DNA from: an uncultured Actinomycetes bacterium
Lineage (GTDB): Bacteria; Actinomycetota; Actinomycetes; Nanopelagicales; Nanopelagicaceae
Assembly (NCBI GenBank): GCA_903838295.1
Contig: CAILXX010000006.1
Span: 62,001 to 126,000, forward strand
Direction: 5' to 3'
Length of the DNA stretch: 64,000 nt
Shown: positions 1 through 9,258 of the stretch, piece after piece
Layout of the letters: the number at the start of each line of letters is the position of its first letter
Numbering within the stretch: the stretch's first letter is position 1
Notes under the pieces: generated by a model
Told to the model about the DNA's origin: nothing
The model's database searches: none
What the model saw: only the letters and a program-made list of their open reading frames with translations
Translations under genes and position numbers: made by a program

Positions 1-791
1 AAGATTTAGCGGGAGGAGTCGACATAACTTCTGTCGCCACAATACCTGCTGATCAACGCTCGATTGCTCAATTTGTGACACGCTCTTCTGGTGTCATCGC
101 TGGCATTCCAGCAGCTGTAGCCGTTCTAGAGCACGTAGGGATTACCGATATTTCGGTCCCCGTTACGTGCGCACATGAAGTCGTGGCAGGAACCGTAATT
201 TTAGAGGCGCGCGGGAAGACTCGGGATTTACTGCTTGCAGAGCGCACAACCCTTAATTTCCTCACACATTTAAGCGGCATAGCGACACTGACTCGTGCTT
301 GGGTTGATGCGGTAAGTCATACCAATTGCACGATAAGAGATACGCGCAAAACCACGCCGGGTTGGAGAACATTAGAAAAAGAGGCGGTTCGCATGGGCGG
401 TGGAACCAACCATCGCATGTCTTTGTCTGATGCGGCGTTGGTTAAAGATAACCATATAGTTGCAGCGGGTGGCGTACTTAAAGCATTTGAATTAGTTAGG
501 TCCAAATATTCATCCGCACTCATCGAAGTAGAAGTAGATACTTTGGATCAGTTGCAAGAAGTATTGGTGGGCAAACCAGATTTAATTCTGCTCGACAACA
601 TGTCCCCAGCAATGTGTAAAGAGGCGGTTGAACTGGTCAAAGGCAAAGTTCCGTTGGAAGCTTCCGGTGGTCTTACCTTAGAAAATGCTGCTGCTTATGC
701 CGAGACAGGTGTGGATTTTCTGGCGATTGGTGCACTGACTCATTCTGCTAAAGCACTAGATATTGGTCTAGACCTAAAGATGGAGAGATAA
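1..791 (+). CDS. nadC: Nicotinate-nucleotide diphosphorylase (quinolinate phosphoribosyltransferase), 5' partial
   Basis: This enzyme converts quinolinate and PRPP to nicotinate mononucleotide in cytosolic NAD synthesis. The reading frame is open from base 3, where translation already gives DLAGGVDITSVATIP, typical of the NadC N-terminal region; the true start lies before the window. The GTG at 75 is an internal valine, not the start. Visible family motifs include TRKTTPGWR, the GGGTNHR loop that binds quinolinate and phosphoribosyl groups, KDNHI, the LLDNM strand and the C-terminal EASGGL phosphate-binding segment. The stop is followed directly by the coaX start codon, which indicates one transcript. 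The nadC-coaX-lysS order is common in actinobacteria. Confidence 0.96.
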   Translation, partial: DLAGGVDITSVATIPADQRSIAQFVTRSSGVIAGIPAAVAVLEHVGITDISVPVTCAHEVVAGTVILEARGKTRDLLLAERTTLNFLTHLSGIATLTRAWVDAVSHTNCTIRDTRKTTPGWRTLEKEAVRMGGGTNHRMSLSDAALVKDNHIVAAGGVLKAFELVRSKYSSALIEVEVDTLDQLQEVLVGKPDLILLDNMSPAMCKEAVELVKGKVPLEASGGLTLENAAAYAETGVDFLAIGALTHSAKALDIGLDLKMER

Positions 792-1580
792 ATGTTACTT
801 GCCATTGATGTCGGAAATACAAATACCGTTCTTGGCGCATTTGATGGCGAGAAGTTAGTGCGATCATGGCGAGTAAAAACCGATCCACGGGATACCGCCG
901 ACGAACTTTGGCTTCAGTATCGTTCGCTTCTAGATGGAATCGCTATTGATGGATTATCTGTGTGTTCGACTGTTCCAGCAACTCTTCGCGAAATTCGTCA
1001 GATGATCAAGACGTATTTTGCTGACATTCCTACAACGATAGTCGAGCCTGGAATCAAAACTGGGGTTCCATTGCTGGTTGATAATCCAAAGGAAATTGGC
1101 GCAGATCGCATTGTTAACACTTTGGCTGCACATACGCTTTTTGGGTCGAGCGGACCATGCATCGTGGTTGACTTCGGAACATCAACAAATCTAGATGTGG
1201 TTTCTCCCAAAGGTGAATTTCTTGGCGGGGCATTGGCACCAGGAATCGAAATCTCGGTGGATGCGCTGGCAGCACGCGCTGCCCAATTGCGAAAAGTCGA
1301 ACTTGTAAAACCAAAATCTGTTATTGGAAAGAACACGGTAGAAGCATTGCAATCCGGGACCATTTACGGCTTTGCAGGCCAGGTTGATGGGCTGGTGACC
1401 CGGATAATTGAGGAACTCGAAATCCTTTATCCAGGGGCGGGCGCTACAACAGTGGTTGCCACCGGGGGGTTGGCGCCTCTCGTCGTTGGAATCAGCGAAA
1501 CAATTGATTCGCATGAGCCAGATCTGACCTTGTTGGGATTGGCAATGATCTTTGATCGTAATTCTGGGGCCAATAACTAG
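792..1580 (+). CDS. coaX: Type III pantothenate kinase
   Basis: CoaX phosphorylates pantothenate, the first step of coenzyme A synthesis. The 262-residue product has the type III hallmarks: the N-terminal phosphate-binding DVGNTNT, the GADRIVN segment near residue 100, and DFGTSTN around residue 123, which belongs to the ASKHA fold. The length is normal. The ATG begins at the base after the nadC stop, so the two genes are probably translationally coupled. The family usually reads DFGTATT at the third motif; the S/N variation here is mild and does not suggest loss of function. Confidence 0.96.
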   Translation: MLLAIDVGNTNTVLGAFDGEKLVRSWRVKTDPRDTADELWLQYRSLLDGIAIDGLSVCSTVPATLREIRQMIKTYFADIPTTIVEPGIKTGVPLLVDNPKEIGADRIVNTLAAHTLFGSSGPCIVVDFGTSTNLDVVSPKGEFLGGALAPGIEISVDALAARAAQLRKVELVKPKSVIGKNTVEALQSGTIYGFAGQVDGLVTRIIEELEILYPGAGATTVVATGGLAPLVVGISETIDSHEPDLTLLGLAMIFDRNSGANN

Positions 1581-1597
1581 ACTAATAATCGACACGG

Positions 1598-1603
1598 TAG
1601 GCT
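1598..1603 (+). promoter_or_regulatory. Putative -10 hexamer (TAGGCT) of lysS
   Basis: TAGGCT lies nine bases before the lysS ATG at 1613, and no Shine-Dalgarno sequence is visible in between. The same hexamer recurs before proC, the cysteine-rich gene at 49933 and the HAD gene at 60123. It fits the actinobacterial TAnnnT -10 element and would give a leaderless or nearly leaderless mRNA. No clear -35 was seen. Confidence 0.45.
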
Positions 1604-1612
1604 TGGCTGATT

Positions 1613-3112
1613 ATGAGCGAAGCACCAATCGAAGACGACCTACCCGAACAACTGCGGATTCGGCGCGAAAAGCGTGCTGCAATCTTGGCCAGGGGGGATG
1701 AGGCCTATCCAGTAGCGGTAGCCCGCACGGCTTCGCTTAAAGATATCCGGGAACGGCATATCGGATTAGATATTGATGTTGCAACAGGAATTTCTGAAAG
1801 TCTTTCGGGAAGAGTTATCTTTAAACGCGATACTGGCAAATTATGTTTTGCCACCTTGCGTGAAGGTGATGGCACCGAGCTTCAAGCTATGTTCTCGTTG
1901 GATAAAGTCGGTGCAGAAGTATTAGATCGTTGGAAGAGTGATATTGATTTGGGCGACTTGGTCAGTGTTACCGGAGAAATAATTACATCCAAGCGAGGCG
2001 AACTTTCCATTCTAGCTACTTCATTTACTTTGGCGGCAAAATCTCTGCGGCCATTGCCGGTAGAGCACAAACCGTTATCTGAAGAGACGCGTGTGCGGAT
2101 GCGTTATGTGGATTTGATTGTGCGACCAGAAGCTCGATACAACGCACGGCTTCGCCCACAAGTCATGACGGCGTTACGTAATTCATTTGCGCAGCGCGAA
2201 TTTATCGAGGTAGAAACGCCGATGCTGCAGGTTATGCATGGTGGCGCAGCGGCGCGGCCATTTAAAACAAATAGCAATGCTTACGATATGGATCTCTTCT
2301 TGCGGATAGCTCCAGAATTATTCTTGAAGCGGTGTGTAGTTGGTGGACTCGAACGTGTCTTTGAAATAAATCGCAACTTTCGTAATGAGGGCGCTGATTC
2401 AAGCCACTCTCCTGAATTCGCGATGATTGAGTCATACGCCGCGTACGGAGACTGGAATTCGATCGCAGTTCTTACACAAGACTTGATTCAAGAGGCAGCC
2501 ATGGCGGTCTTTGGCTCTCATGTTGTAAAACATCATGATGGCAGAGAAATAAATCTAGGCGGAAAATGGCGTGAGGCTAACCTCTTCGATCTAATCTCAG
2601 AAGGTGTAGGAGAAGTCATCTCCCCACAAACTTCTCTGGAAGAGCTTAAGAAGATTGCAACAAAATTGGGGATGAAAATCGATCCTAAGTGGATTACCGG
2701 CAAGCTTGCAGAAGAGATTTTTGAGCATGTTACGGACGGCCAATTAATCGAACCAATCTTCGTTCGGGGGTATCCAACTGATACTTCTCCTCTTGTTCGT
2801 GCCCACCGAGAAACCCCAGGCCTGGTTGAGAAGTGGGATCTTTATGTTGAAGGCTTTGAATTAGCAACTGGCTATTCCGAACTTATCGATCCTGTCATTC
2901 AACGTGAACGATTGGTCGAGCAGGCAACGCTTGGCGCAAAGGGCGATCTTGAAGCAATGCAGCTGGACGAAGATTTCTTACGTGCCATGGAATACGGAAT
3001 TCCACCAATGGGTGGAATGGGGATGGGCGTTGATCGCTTATTGATGGCACTAACTGGTCTTGGTATCCGCGAAACAATCCTCTTCCCGCTAGTGAAACCA
3101 GAAGAACAGTAA
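1613..3112 (+). CDS. lysS: Lysyl-tRNA synthetase, class II
   Basis: LysS charges tRNA-Lys with lysine. The 499-residue protein has the usual layout: an N-terminal OB-fold anticodon-binding domain (about residues 60-160), then the class II catalytic core with motif 1 around FIEVETPML, motif 2 around ERVFEINRNFRNE, and motif 3 in GMGMGVDRLLMALTG near the C-terminus. Length and motifs are complete. It is followed after two bases by argA. In many actinobacteria the next genes are lsr2 and clpC; here clpC is about 41 kb further on. Confidence 0.97.
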   Translation: MSEAPIEDDLPEQLRIRREKRAAILARGDEAYPVAVARTASLKDIRERHIGLDIDVATGISESLSGRVIFKRDTGKLCFATLREGDGTELQAMFSLDKVGAEVLDRWKSDIDLGDLVSVTGEIITSKRGELSILATSFTLAAKSLRPLPVEHKPLSEETRVRMRYVDLIVRPEARYNARLRPQVMTALRNSFAQREFIEVETPMLQVMHGGAAARPFKTNSNAYDMDLFLRIAPELFLKRCVVGGLERVFEINRNFRNEGADSSHSPEFAMIESYAAYGDWNSIAVLTQDLIQEAAMAVFGSHVVKHHDGREINLGGKWREANLFDLISEGVGEVISPQTSLEELKKIATKLGMKIDPKWITGKLAEEIFEHVTDGQLIEPIFVRGYPTDTSPLVRAHRETPGLVEKWDLYVEGFELATGYSELIDPVIQRERLVEQATLGAKGDLEAMQLDEDFLRAMEYGIPPMGGMGMGVDRLLMALTGLGIRETILFPLVKPEEQ

Positions 3113-3114
3113 TC

Positions 3115-3612
3115 ATGGCATTCATCATCCGCCCAGCGCGCACATCAGATATCAAGGCGATTCGCCAGATTATTGATATGTATGTTCTTGCACGCCGGTT
3201 GCTTCCAAAAGAAACTGTTACTTTGTATGAGACAGTTCAGGAATTCACAGTTGCAGAATCAGAGGGAGAAATCGTCGGTTGCGGTGCACTCCACGTACTT
3301 TGGGAAGATCTCGCAGAAGTTCGTACTGTTGCGGTGTTAGAGAAGATGCGTGGTCAAGGCGTCGGTAATGCAATCATTGAAAATATTATGATTCGCGCCA
3401 AAGAAATTGGTGTCAAACGGATTTTCTGCCTGACCTTTGAAACAGAGTTCTTTGGCCGCAATGGATTCAACGCCATAGAAGGTACGCCCGTAGATCACGA
3501 TGTTTATGAGCAGTTACTTCGCTCTTACGACGAAGGTATCGCAGAGTTTTTGGAGCTCGAACGCGTAAAGCCAAATACCTTGGGTAATACGCGGATGTTG
3601 CGGATTCTCTAA
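3115..3612 (+). CDS. argA: Amino-acid N-acetyltransferase (short actinobacterial N-acetylglutamate synthase)
   Basis: This is a single-domain GNAT protein of 165 residues that closely resembles the mycobacterial ArgA type (Rv2747), which makes N-acetylglutamate for arginine synthesis. Recognisable segments are the N-terminal IRPARTSD, GCGALHVLWEDL, the acetyl-CoA-binding turn after EVRTVAV (MRGQGVGNAI), LTFETEFFGRNGF, and the C-terminal KPNTLGNTRML. It lacks the amino-acid-kinase domain of the long E. coli ArgA, which is normal for this type. It follows lysS by two bases and is probably co-transcribed with it. Its 3' end faces the EtfD-like gene with an 11-bp gap. Confidence 0.88.
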   Translation: MAFIIRPARTSDIKAIRQIIDMYVLARRLLPKETVTLYETVQEFTVAESEGEIVGCGALHVLWEDLAEVRTVAVLEKMRGQGVGNAIIENIMIRAKEIGVKRIFCLTFETEFFGRNGFNAIEGTPVDHDVYEQLLRSYDEGIAEFLELERVKPNTLGNTRMLRIL

Positions 3613-3623
3613 CCCCCAGAGAT

Positions 3624-5669
3624 TTACTGGGCGCTCTTTACGCTGCGGAGCAGTATTTGGGCAACATCTAGAACTTCGACATCCGACTCACGAGAAGTGA
3701 CACCATCGCTGACCATTACGCGACAGAATGGGCAAGCCACGGCAACTTCTTCAGCGCCAGTAGCCAGAGCTTCATCTACACGATTCAGATTGATTTTAGT
3801 ACCAATACTCTCTTCCATCCACATCCGTCCACCACCTCCTCCGCAGCAGAATGAACGTTCTTGGTTACGAGGCATTTCTGTCACGTCGCAACCACTTGCT
3901 TGAAGCAATTCGCGAGGCGGTGCATAGATTTGATTATGGCGACCCAAATAACATGGATCGTGATACGTCAACTTCTTCTCAGATTTATGCGGACTTGGCT
4001 TTAGTCGTCCCTCTTTTATCAAAGTATTCAATAGTTGAGTGTGATGAAGCATTTCTAGTTCGAATCCACTTTGTGCGTAATCGCGGCCGATTGTTGTAAA
4101 GCAATGAGGGCAGGTAACAACGACTTTTTTAGTGCCTTTGGAGCGCCCTTCAAATACCTCACCAAATGTGGCGATGTTTTCTGATGCAAGAATCTGATAA
4201 AGAAATTCATTACCCGATCGACGAGCTGGATCTCCGGTGCAGGTCTCACGCTTTCCAAGAACGGCAAAGTTAACTCCTGCGACATACAATAATTCTGCCA
4301 CTGCCTTTGTCGTCTTCCGTGCGCGTTCTTCATAAGCACCAGCGCAACCAACCCAGAACAAGTATTCAACCTCGTCCGGAAGCGTGCCACTCACAACATT
4401 TATAGGAAAATCACATTCAGCAATCCAGCTTTCACGATCTTGTTTGTTGGCGCCCCAAGGATTTCCGGCTTGTTCTAGGTTCCTGAAAGTGCCACCCAAA
4501 GCACTTGGGAATTTAGATTCAACAAGTACTTGGAAGCGACGCATATTTACTATGTGATCAACGTGTTCGATATCTACAGGGCATTCGTTTACACAAGCAC
4601 CGCAGGATGTACATGACCATAAAACATCGAGAGATATAGGGGCTTTATCGCCGACTAAGTTCTCGGTCTCGACAACGTTGGCCATCGCATGATCGCGCAT
4701 AGCCATAATCAAAAGTTTTGGTGAGAGCGGCTTATCTGTGTGCCATGCGGGACATTGTGACTGACAGCGACCGCATTCGGTACAGCTGGTCATATCTAGC
4801 AAGCCCTTCCAGGAGATATCAGCTCGGGTGCCAAGACCAAAGAGATCATCTTCTGAGGGATCCTCGAAGTCAATTGGCTTGCCCTTAGAGAGCATTTCAG
4901 GGAGCGCTCCCAGGGCAGGCTTAGAAATATTTCGCTTGTAATAAATATTAAAGAATGCCAAGAACCGGTGCCAAGCAACGCCCATTGTTAAATTAGATGC
5001 AATCACAATAAACCATGCCATCGAGACCAAGATCTTCAGAGTCGCAACGATAACAATTGCATTCTTGATAGAACTTGGCGACATCGATCTAAAAGCAAGT
5101 ACGGCGGGCCACGAGATTGCGTAATGCCAGCTCCAAGACTGCTGCCCAGCGAGTGCACCTTCAAGTCCTCGAAGTGCAATTACACAGAAAACAACCGCAA
5201 TAATTGTGAATTCGACGTAATAAGCCTTTAACATTCCCGAACCCGCAAAACGATTACGTTTGCGCAAGCGAGTGACTTGACGGATTGCAATGAGCGTAAC
5301 GATTCCGATACCAGTCAATGCAGCAATTAATTCGGCAAAGAGTTCGTATCCTACGAAATGACCAATAATTGGTAATGAAAAACTTGGGCTAATTACTTGT
5401 CCATAAGCGGTGACCAAAGTACCAACGAGTGAAACAAACCCAACCATGACAAACCAGTGTGCGATTCCGGTTCCGGTGAAGTTGAGCATCTTCGAATGCG
5501 TGAGGACTTCTCGAAACATATTTCGCAACCGCGCAGATCGATTATTGCTTCGAGTTGGATCTGGTTGTTGCTTCTTATAAATCGCAATCAGTTGACGAAT
5601 CCTTATAGTGATAAGCGTCAATGCAAAGGAGGTAACAAGGTAAGAGAGAACCGCAAGTGAGGTAATCAT
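3624..5669 (-). CDS. etfD: Membrane Fe-S oxidoreductase, EtfD-like (ETF:quinone oxidoreductase)
   Basis: The protein has 681 residues. About residues 1-235 hold several membrane helices, like the cytochrome b / nitrate-reductase-gamma domain. Two [4Fe-4S] ferredoxin motifs follow, CTECGRCQSQC near 296-306 and CTSCGACVNEC near 353-363. Two cysteine-rich CCG domains complete it, one including SFCCGGGGGRMW. This layout matches mycobacterial EtfD (Rv0338c) and the EMO family, which pass electrons from electron-transfer flavoprotein to menaquinone. EtfBA and two dimethylglycine-dehydrogenase-like enzymes are in the same region, so the inferred role is reoxidation of EtfAB. The start overlaps the fdhD stop as ATGA, so translation is probably coupled. 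A generic HdrD/GlpC-like role cannot be excluded. Confidence 0.8.
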   Translation of the reverse strand: MITSLAVLSYLVTSFALTLITIRIRQLIAIYKKQQPDPTRSNNRSARLRNMFREVLTHSKMLNFTGTGIAHWFVMVGFVSLVGTLVTAYGQVISPSFSLPIIGHFVGYELFAELIAALTGIGIVTLIAIRQVTRLRKRNRFAGSGMLKAYYVEFTIIAVVFCVIALRGLEGALAGQQSWSWHYAISWPAVLAFRSMSPSSIKNAIVIVATLKILVSMAWFIVIASNLTMGVAWHRFLAFFNIYYKRNISKPALGALPEMLSKGKPIDFEDPSEDDLFGLGTRADISWKGLLDMTSCTECGRCQSQCPAWHTDKPLSPKLLIMAMRDHAMANVVETENLVGDKAPISLDVLWSCTSCGACVNECPVDIEHVDHIVNMRRFQVLVESKFPSALGGTFRNLEQAGNPWGANKQDRESWIAECDFPINVVSGTLPDEVEYLFWVGCAGAYEERARKTTKAVAELLYVAGVNFAVLGKRETCTGDPARRSGNEFLYQILASENIATFGEVFEGRSKGTKKVVVTCPHCFTTIGRDYAQSGFELEMLHHTQLLNTLIKEGRLKPSPHKSEKKLTYHDPCYLGRHNQIYAPPRELLQASGCDVTEMPRNQERSFCCGGGGGRMWMEESIGTKINLNRVDEALATGAEEVAVACPFCRVMVSDGVTSRESDVEVLDVAQILLRSVKSAQ

Positions 5670-6505
5670 TCGGATACAATAACGCTAATGAAATGTTTTG
5701 CAACGTTATTGCGTGCAAATGCGAGCAAGGTCAAATCAAATTCATCAGCCAATTCAACAGCTAGAGATGTGGGGGCACTGACTCCTACAAGGGCCGAAAT
5801 GCCTGCACAAATGGCTTTCTGGACTATCTCGTAACCGACTCTTCCAGAAACCACCAAGGTCCAATTGGATAATGGAATATGGCCTGCCATCAAGGCCGCT
5901 CCTATGACTTTATCCACTGCATTATGGCGACCAACATCTTCTCGAAGATAAAGCGCCTTGCCTTCTGGGTTAACTAAAACCGCAGCATGAAGTCCGCCAG
6001 TTTTTGAGAATACTTGTTGGTTGCCGATCAAGAGTTCTGGCAGCGCTGCTAGTTCGGGTAAGGGCTTAGTAGTTTTGAAAACCTTCGGAATACCACGTTG
6101 ATGAAGATCAGAAATGCTTGTTGATCCGCATACCCCACATGCCGAAGTGATCGTGAATCGTCGGTCCAGATTTCTGTGTGAAGTCGGTGCATCCATTGAA
6201 ACTTCTGCAATAACAACATTTGCGCGCTGCCTTGGGGAAAGTGTGCGATCTCCACAAACTTTAACTTCCATTAATTGATCTGGAGAAGTAAGAAAGCCTT
6301 CACCCCAGAGAAAACCCGCTGCCAGTTCTAGATCAGAGCCAGGGGTTCGCATCGTTATACCAAGCTGTTCTTCAACGTCGCCACGCTTCAAGCGGATCTC
6401 AAGTGGTTCTTCAACTACTACATTATCTGAGGTTGTGTTTTCTGAATCAGATTTTTGTACCTTTACTTTTGCAATCGCAGAAGGCGCACGATTGTTATCC
6501 GGCAT
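5666..6505 (-). CDS. fdhD: Formate dehydrogenase accessory sulfurtransferase
   Basis: FdhD transfers sulfur to the bis-MGD cofactor of formate dehydrogenase. The protein contains the CGVCG loop with the catalytic cysteines ([11 protein letters not shown]), the GGLHAA segment and [15 protein letters not shown], all FdhD hallmarks. A longer frame reaches a TTG at 6577, but that part lies inside betA; the ATG at 6505 (MPDNNRAPS, 279 residues) is preferred and overlaps the betA stop by 11 bases. The formate dehydrogenase it should serve is on the same strand about 15 kb away (21581-26543). Its place between betA and the EtfD-like gene links formate oxidation to the betaine unit. Confidence 0.93.
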   Translation of the reverse strand: MPDNNRAPSAIAKVKVQKSDSENTTSDNVVVEEPLEIRLKRGDVEEQLGITMRTPGSDLELAAGFLWGEGFLTSPDQLMEVKVCGDRTLSPRQRANVVIAEVSMDAPTSHRNLDRRFTITSACGVCGSTSISDLHQRGIPKVFKTTKPLPELAALPELLIGNQQVFSKTGGLHAAVLVNPEGKALYLREDVGRHNAVDKVIGAALMAGHIPLSNWTLVVSGRVGYEIVQKAICAGISALVGVSAPTSLAVELADEFDLTLLAFARNNVAKHFISVIVSE

Positions 6506-8141
6506 GGCGATAATATTCGGTGTTTTCTGGAGGTAGTGGTTTATTTCCAAGAATAAGGTCAGCCGCTTTTTCTGCAACCATCATTACTGGAGCATAGATA
6601 TTTCCATTTGTGACATATGGGAAAACCGAAGCATCGCAGACACGCAAACCTTCTAAGCCATGGACCTTCATTGTTTGTGGATCTACAACTGACATGGAAT
6701 CGGTTCCCATTTTTGCTGTGCAGGATGGATGTAATGCGGTTTCACCATCTTTGCGTACCCAATCCAAAATTTCGGTATCGGTAGCAACGGATGGTCCAGG
6801 TGATGTTTCTCCCGCGTTGTATTTATCCATAGCTTTTTGAGTCAAAATATTACGAGCAACTTTTATAGCCTCAACCCATTCGCGCCGATCTTGATCTGTA
6901 GAAAGATAATTAAAACGTAGCGCTGGCTTTTCCAGCGGATCCGTACTCTTAATTTTGATGGAACCTCTGGCGTCGGAATACATAGGGCCGACGTGCACCT
7001 GATACCCATGCCCACCAGAGGGAGCGGTACCGTCGTACCTTATTGCCAGGGGCAGGAAGTGGAACATCAAATTTGGATATTTCACATCAGCATTGCTTCG
7101 GGCAAAACCACCAGCTTCAAAGTGATTAGTTGCCCCAGGGCCACTGCGTAAGAATAACCAGCGCGCACCAATAAATGGTCGGCGCCATAATTTGAGCATT
7201 GGTTGCATTGATACCGGTTCTTTGCAGGCGTATTGAACATAAACTTCTAAATGATCCTGAAGATTTTCGCCAACACCGGGAAGATCCTGGACAACATTGA
7301 TTCCCATTGCTGTTAGATCTGTTGCGTTACCAACACCAGATAATTGCAGGATTTGTGGCGTATTTATTGCACCACCGCAGAGAATTACTTCGCGCGAAGT
7401 GATGACTTCTCTCTTGCCTTTGATAATGACTTCAACACCAGTTGCACGCTTTCCCTCAAAGAGGACCTTGGTAACCATCGCACGAGTTTTAACGGTCAAA
7501 TTTTTGCGCTTCATAACAGGGTGTAGATATGCACGAGCAGAACTCAATCTGCGGCCACGACGCACATTGCGGTCGAAGGCAGCAAACCCTTCCTGTCGGT
7601 AGCCATTTACATCATCTGTGCGGGGATATCCAGCTTGTTCAGTTGATTTAAAGAATGCTTCAAAAAGCGGACTCTTGATTGGTCCGCGTTCGAGTTCTAG
7701 TGGGCCACTATTTCCACGAAAAGGATTATTGGGATCTGCTAAACAATTTTCCATCTTTTTAAAATAAGGCAAGCAATGGGCATAATCCCAATTTTCCATT
7801 CCAGGGTCTTTGCTCCAGCGTTCATAATCCAATGGATTACCTCGCTGCCAGATCATTCCATTGATGCTTGCGGATCCACCTAGTACTTTTCCACGCGCAT
7901 GATAAATACGGCGATTATTCATAAATGGTTCTGGTTCTGATTCGTATTGCCAGTCGTAATGCTTGTTGCCGATCGGAAATGCAAGCGCGGCCGGCATATG
8001 AATGAATACATCCCATTTGTAATCAGGACGTCCTGCTTCAAGAACCAGGACTTTATTTTTTGGATCAGAGCTCAAGCGGTTTGCGAGTGAGCTTCCTGCG
8101 GAACCGCCCCCGACTATGAGGTAGTCATAAGAGGCTGTCAT
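6495..8141 (-). CDS. betA: Choline dehydrogenase (GMC oxidoreductase)
   Basis: This FAD enzyme oxidises choline to betaine aldehyde, and possibly on to glycine betaine. The 548 residues begin with the FAD-binding [16 protein letters not shown] signatures follow ([13 protein letters not shown], and [16 protein letters not shown] around residue 260), then the C-terminal active-site region [10 protein letters not shown] with catalytic His and [11 protein letters not shown] with Asn. The stretch [16 protein letters not shown] is typical of BetA rather than other GMC enzymes. Its neighbours are betB and a glycine betaine transporter. It appears to have its own promoter (TAAAAT, 8148-8153) just past a strong hairpin that ends the proX message. 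Confidence 0.9.
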   Translation of the reverse strand: MTASYDYLIVGGGSAGSSLANRLSSDPKNKVLVLEAGRPDYKWDVFIHMPAALAFPIGNKHYDWQYESEPEPFMNNRRIYHARGKVLGGSASINGMIWQRGNPLDYERWSKDPGMENWDYAHCLPYFKKMENCLADPNNPFRGNSGPLELERGPIKSPLFEAFFKSTEQAGYPRTDDVNGYRQEGFAAFDRNVRRGRRLSSARAYLHPVMKRKNLTVKTRAMVTKVLFEGKRATGVEVIIKGKREVITSREVILCGGAINTPQILQLSGVGNATDLTAMGINVVQDLPGVGENLQDHLEVYVQYACKEPVSMQPMLKLWRRPFIGARWLFLRSGPGATNHFEAGGFARSNADVKYPNLMFHFLPLAIRYDGTAPSGGHGYQVHVGPMYSDARGSIKIKSTDPLEKPALRFNYLSTDQDRREWVEAIKVARNILTQKAMDKYNAGETSPGPSVATDTEILDWVRKDGETALHPSCTAKMGTDSMSVVDPQTMKVHGLEGLRVCDASVFPYVTNGNIYAPVMMVAEKAADLILGNKPLPPENTEYYRHAG

Positions 8142-8147
8142 ATAGCT

Positions 8148-8153
8148 ATTTTA
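8148..8153 (-). promoter_or_regulatory. Putative -10 (TAAAAT) of betA, leaderless
   Basis: On the minus strand TAAAAT is followed by six bases (AGCTAT) and then the betA ATG, with no Shine-Dalgarno sequence. This is the spacing expected for a leaderless transcript. It would let betA, fdhD and the EtfD-like gene be expressed separately from the transporter genes upstream. Confidence 0.5.
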
Positions 8154-8166
8154 ATGCAGTAATAGA

Positions 8167-8210
8167 TCAGCGCGCCAGTGGGGCGATTTCTCAACTCACT
8201 GGCGCGCTGA
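8167..8210. terminator. Strong 14-bp hairpin after proX
   Basis: A perfect inverted repeat (TCAGCGCGCCAGTG, 8167-8180, and its complement, 8197-8210) encloses a 16-base loop. It lies between the proX stop and the betA start, both on the minus strand. The stem is GC-rich, but the T-run after it is weak on both strands, so it may be a partial terminator or an mRNA-stabilising structure that favours proX. Confidence 0.7.
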
Positions 8211-8243
8211 CTTTATGAATCAGTTCCGAAGTGGTGCTTGGCT

Positions 8244-9200
8244 TTAGTTACCCAACCACTGCTTCACGATTGCTGGGTGTGCTGTAACCCAGATCTTCGC
8301 TGCTGCATCATCTTTCATCTTGCCAACAGCAAGCGACTTTGCAACCGAGTTCTGGTCTGCATTAGTCCACTTGAAGTTCTTGATCACAGTTGCTGCTGGT
8401 GAACCAGAATTCATGAACTTTGCACTTGCCACCTTGTTAAGTGGATATGGAGGATAATCGCAAGCTACGGTCTTTGGATCGGCATCGCACCCTTGCGTCC
8501 AGGCTGGAAGCTTAATATGGACTAGCGGAACTTCAGCTAAGAACCATTGTGGTTCGTAGAAGTATCCGATAGCTGGCTTCTTCTGTGCTTGAGCCGCACG
8601 ATACGAAGTAATAAGTGCTGCTTCGCTACCAGTAAAGATAACTTTGTAATTCAATTTAAGGTTCTTTACGATTGCGGCATCGTTGGTTACATATGAAGGA
8701 TCGCCATCAAGGAATGCGCCTTGGCTTCCAGATTCAGAAGTCTTAAACAGGCTTGCATACTTGTTGAGGTTCTTCCAGTTAGTGATATCTGGGTACTTAG
8801 CAACCATCCAAGGAACCACGTACCAACCGATTATTCCGTTGTTACCAGTGCTTCCAAGATCAACAGCTGCCTTTTGTTGGGTAATGTACTTTGTAGCAAG
8901 GTCAGCATGGCCCCAGTTTTCAAGGATTGCATCTACTTGACCCGTTGGGAAACCCTGCCAAGAAACTTCTTCACTTAGATTCTTAACCACCACTTTGCAA
9001 CCAAGACTATTTTTCAAAACGTATGAGACAACAGCCAAATCGGCTTCATAACCAACCCAAGCATTGTCGGCTAAATTAACCGTTCCGCATTTTGCCGCCG
9101 CTTGCGCTGGGAGCGCTGCTGGAAATGCAAATGTCATTGCACTTACTGCAAGCAGTAATGCAGTTCCTCGACGGAACCGACGCGTCTTTAACTCCATCAT
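8244..9200 (-). CDS. proX: Glycine betaine/proline betaine ABC transporter, substrate-binding protein
   Basis: The product is an OpuAC/ProX-type periplasmic binding protein of 318 residues. It starts with a basic n-region, a hydrophobic core (ALLLAVSAMTFAFPAAL) and an AQA-type cleavage site, so it is secreted. No lipobox is visible (the first cysteine is preceded by AAK), which is unusual for a Gram-positive binding protein. The mature part has many tryptophans (NAWVGYEAD, SWQGFPTG, ENWGHAD, GWYVVPW), as expected for an aromatic box holding a quaternary amine. Two start codons are adjacent. AGGAGG at 9203-9208 is only 2 bases from the ATG at 9200 but 5 from the ATG at 9197, so 9197 may be the real start. 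Confidence 0.93.
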   Translation of the reverse strand: MMELKTRRFRRGTALLLAVSAMTFAFPAALPAQAAAKCGTVNLADNAWVGYEADLAVVSYVLKNSLGCKVVVKNLSEEVSWQGFPTGQVDAILENWGHADLATKYITQQKAAVDLGSTGNNGIIGWYVVPWMVAKYPDITNWKNLNKYASLFKTSESGSQGAFLDGDPSYVTNDAAIVKNLKLNYKVIFTGSEAALITSYRAAQAQKKPAIGYFYEPQWFLAEVPLVHIKLPAWTQGCDADPKTVACDYPPYPLNKVASAKFMNSGSPAATVIKNFKWTNADQNSVAKSLAVGKMKDDAAAKIWVTAHPAIVKQWLGN

Positions 9201-9258
9201 TTCCTCCTGATCTATTGACCGAAGTCGACTTAGCCGCCAACCGTTCGATTAGCGGAAC

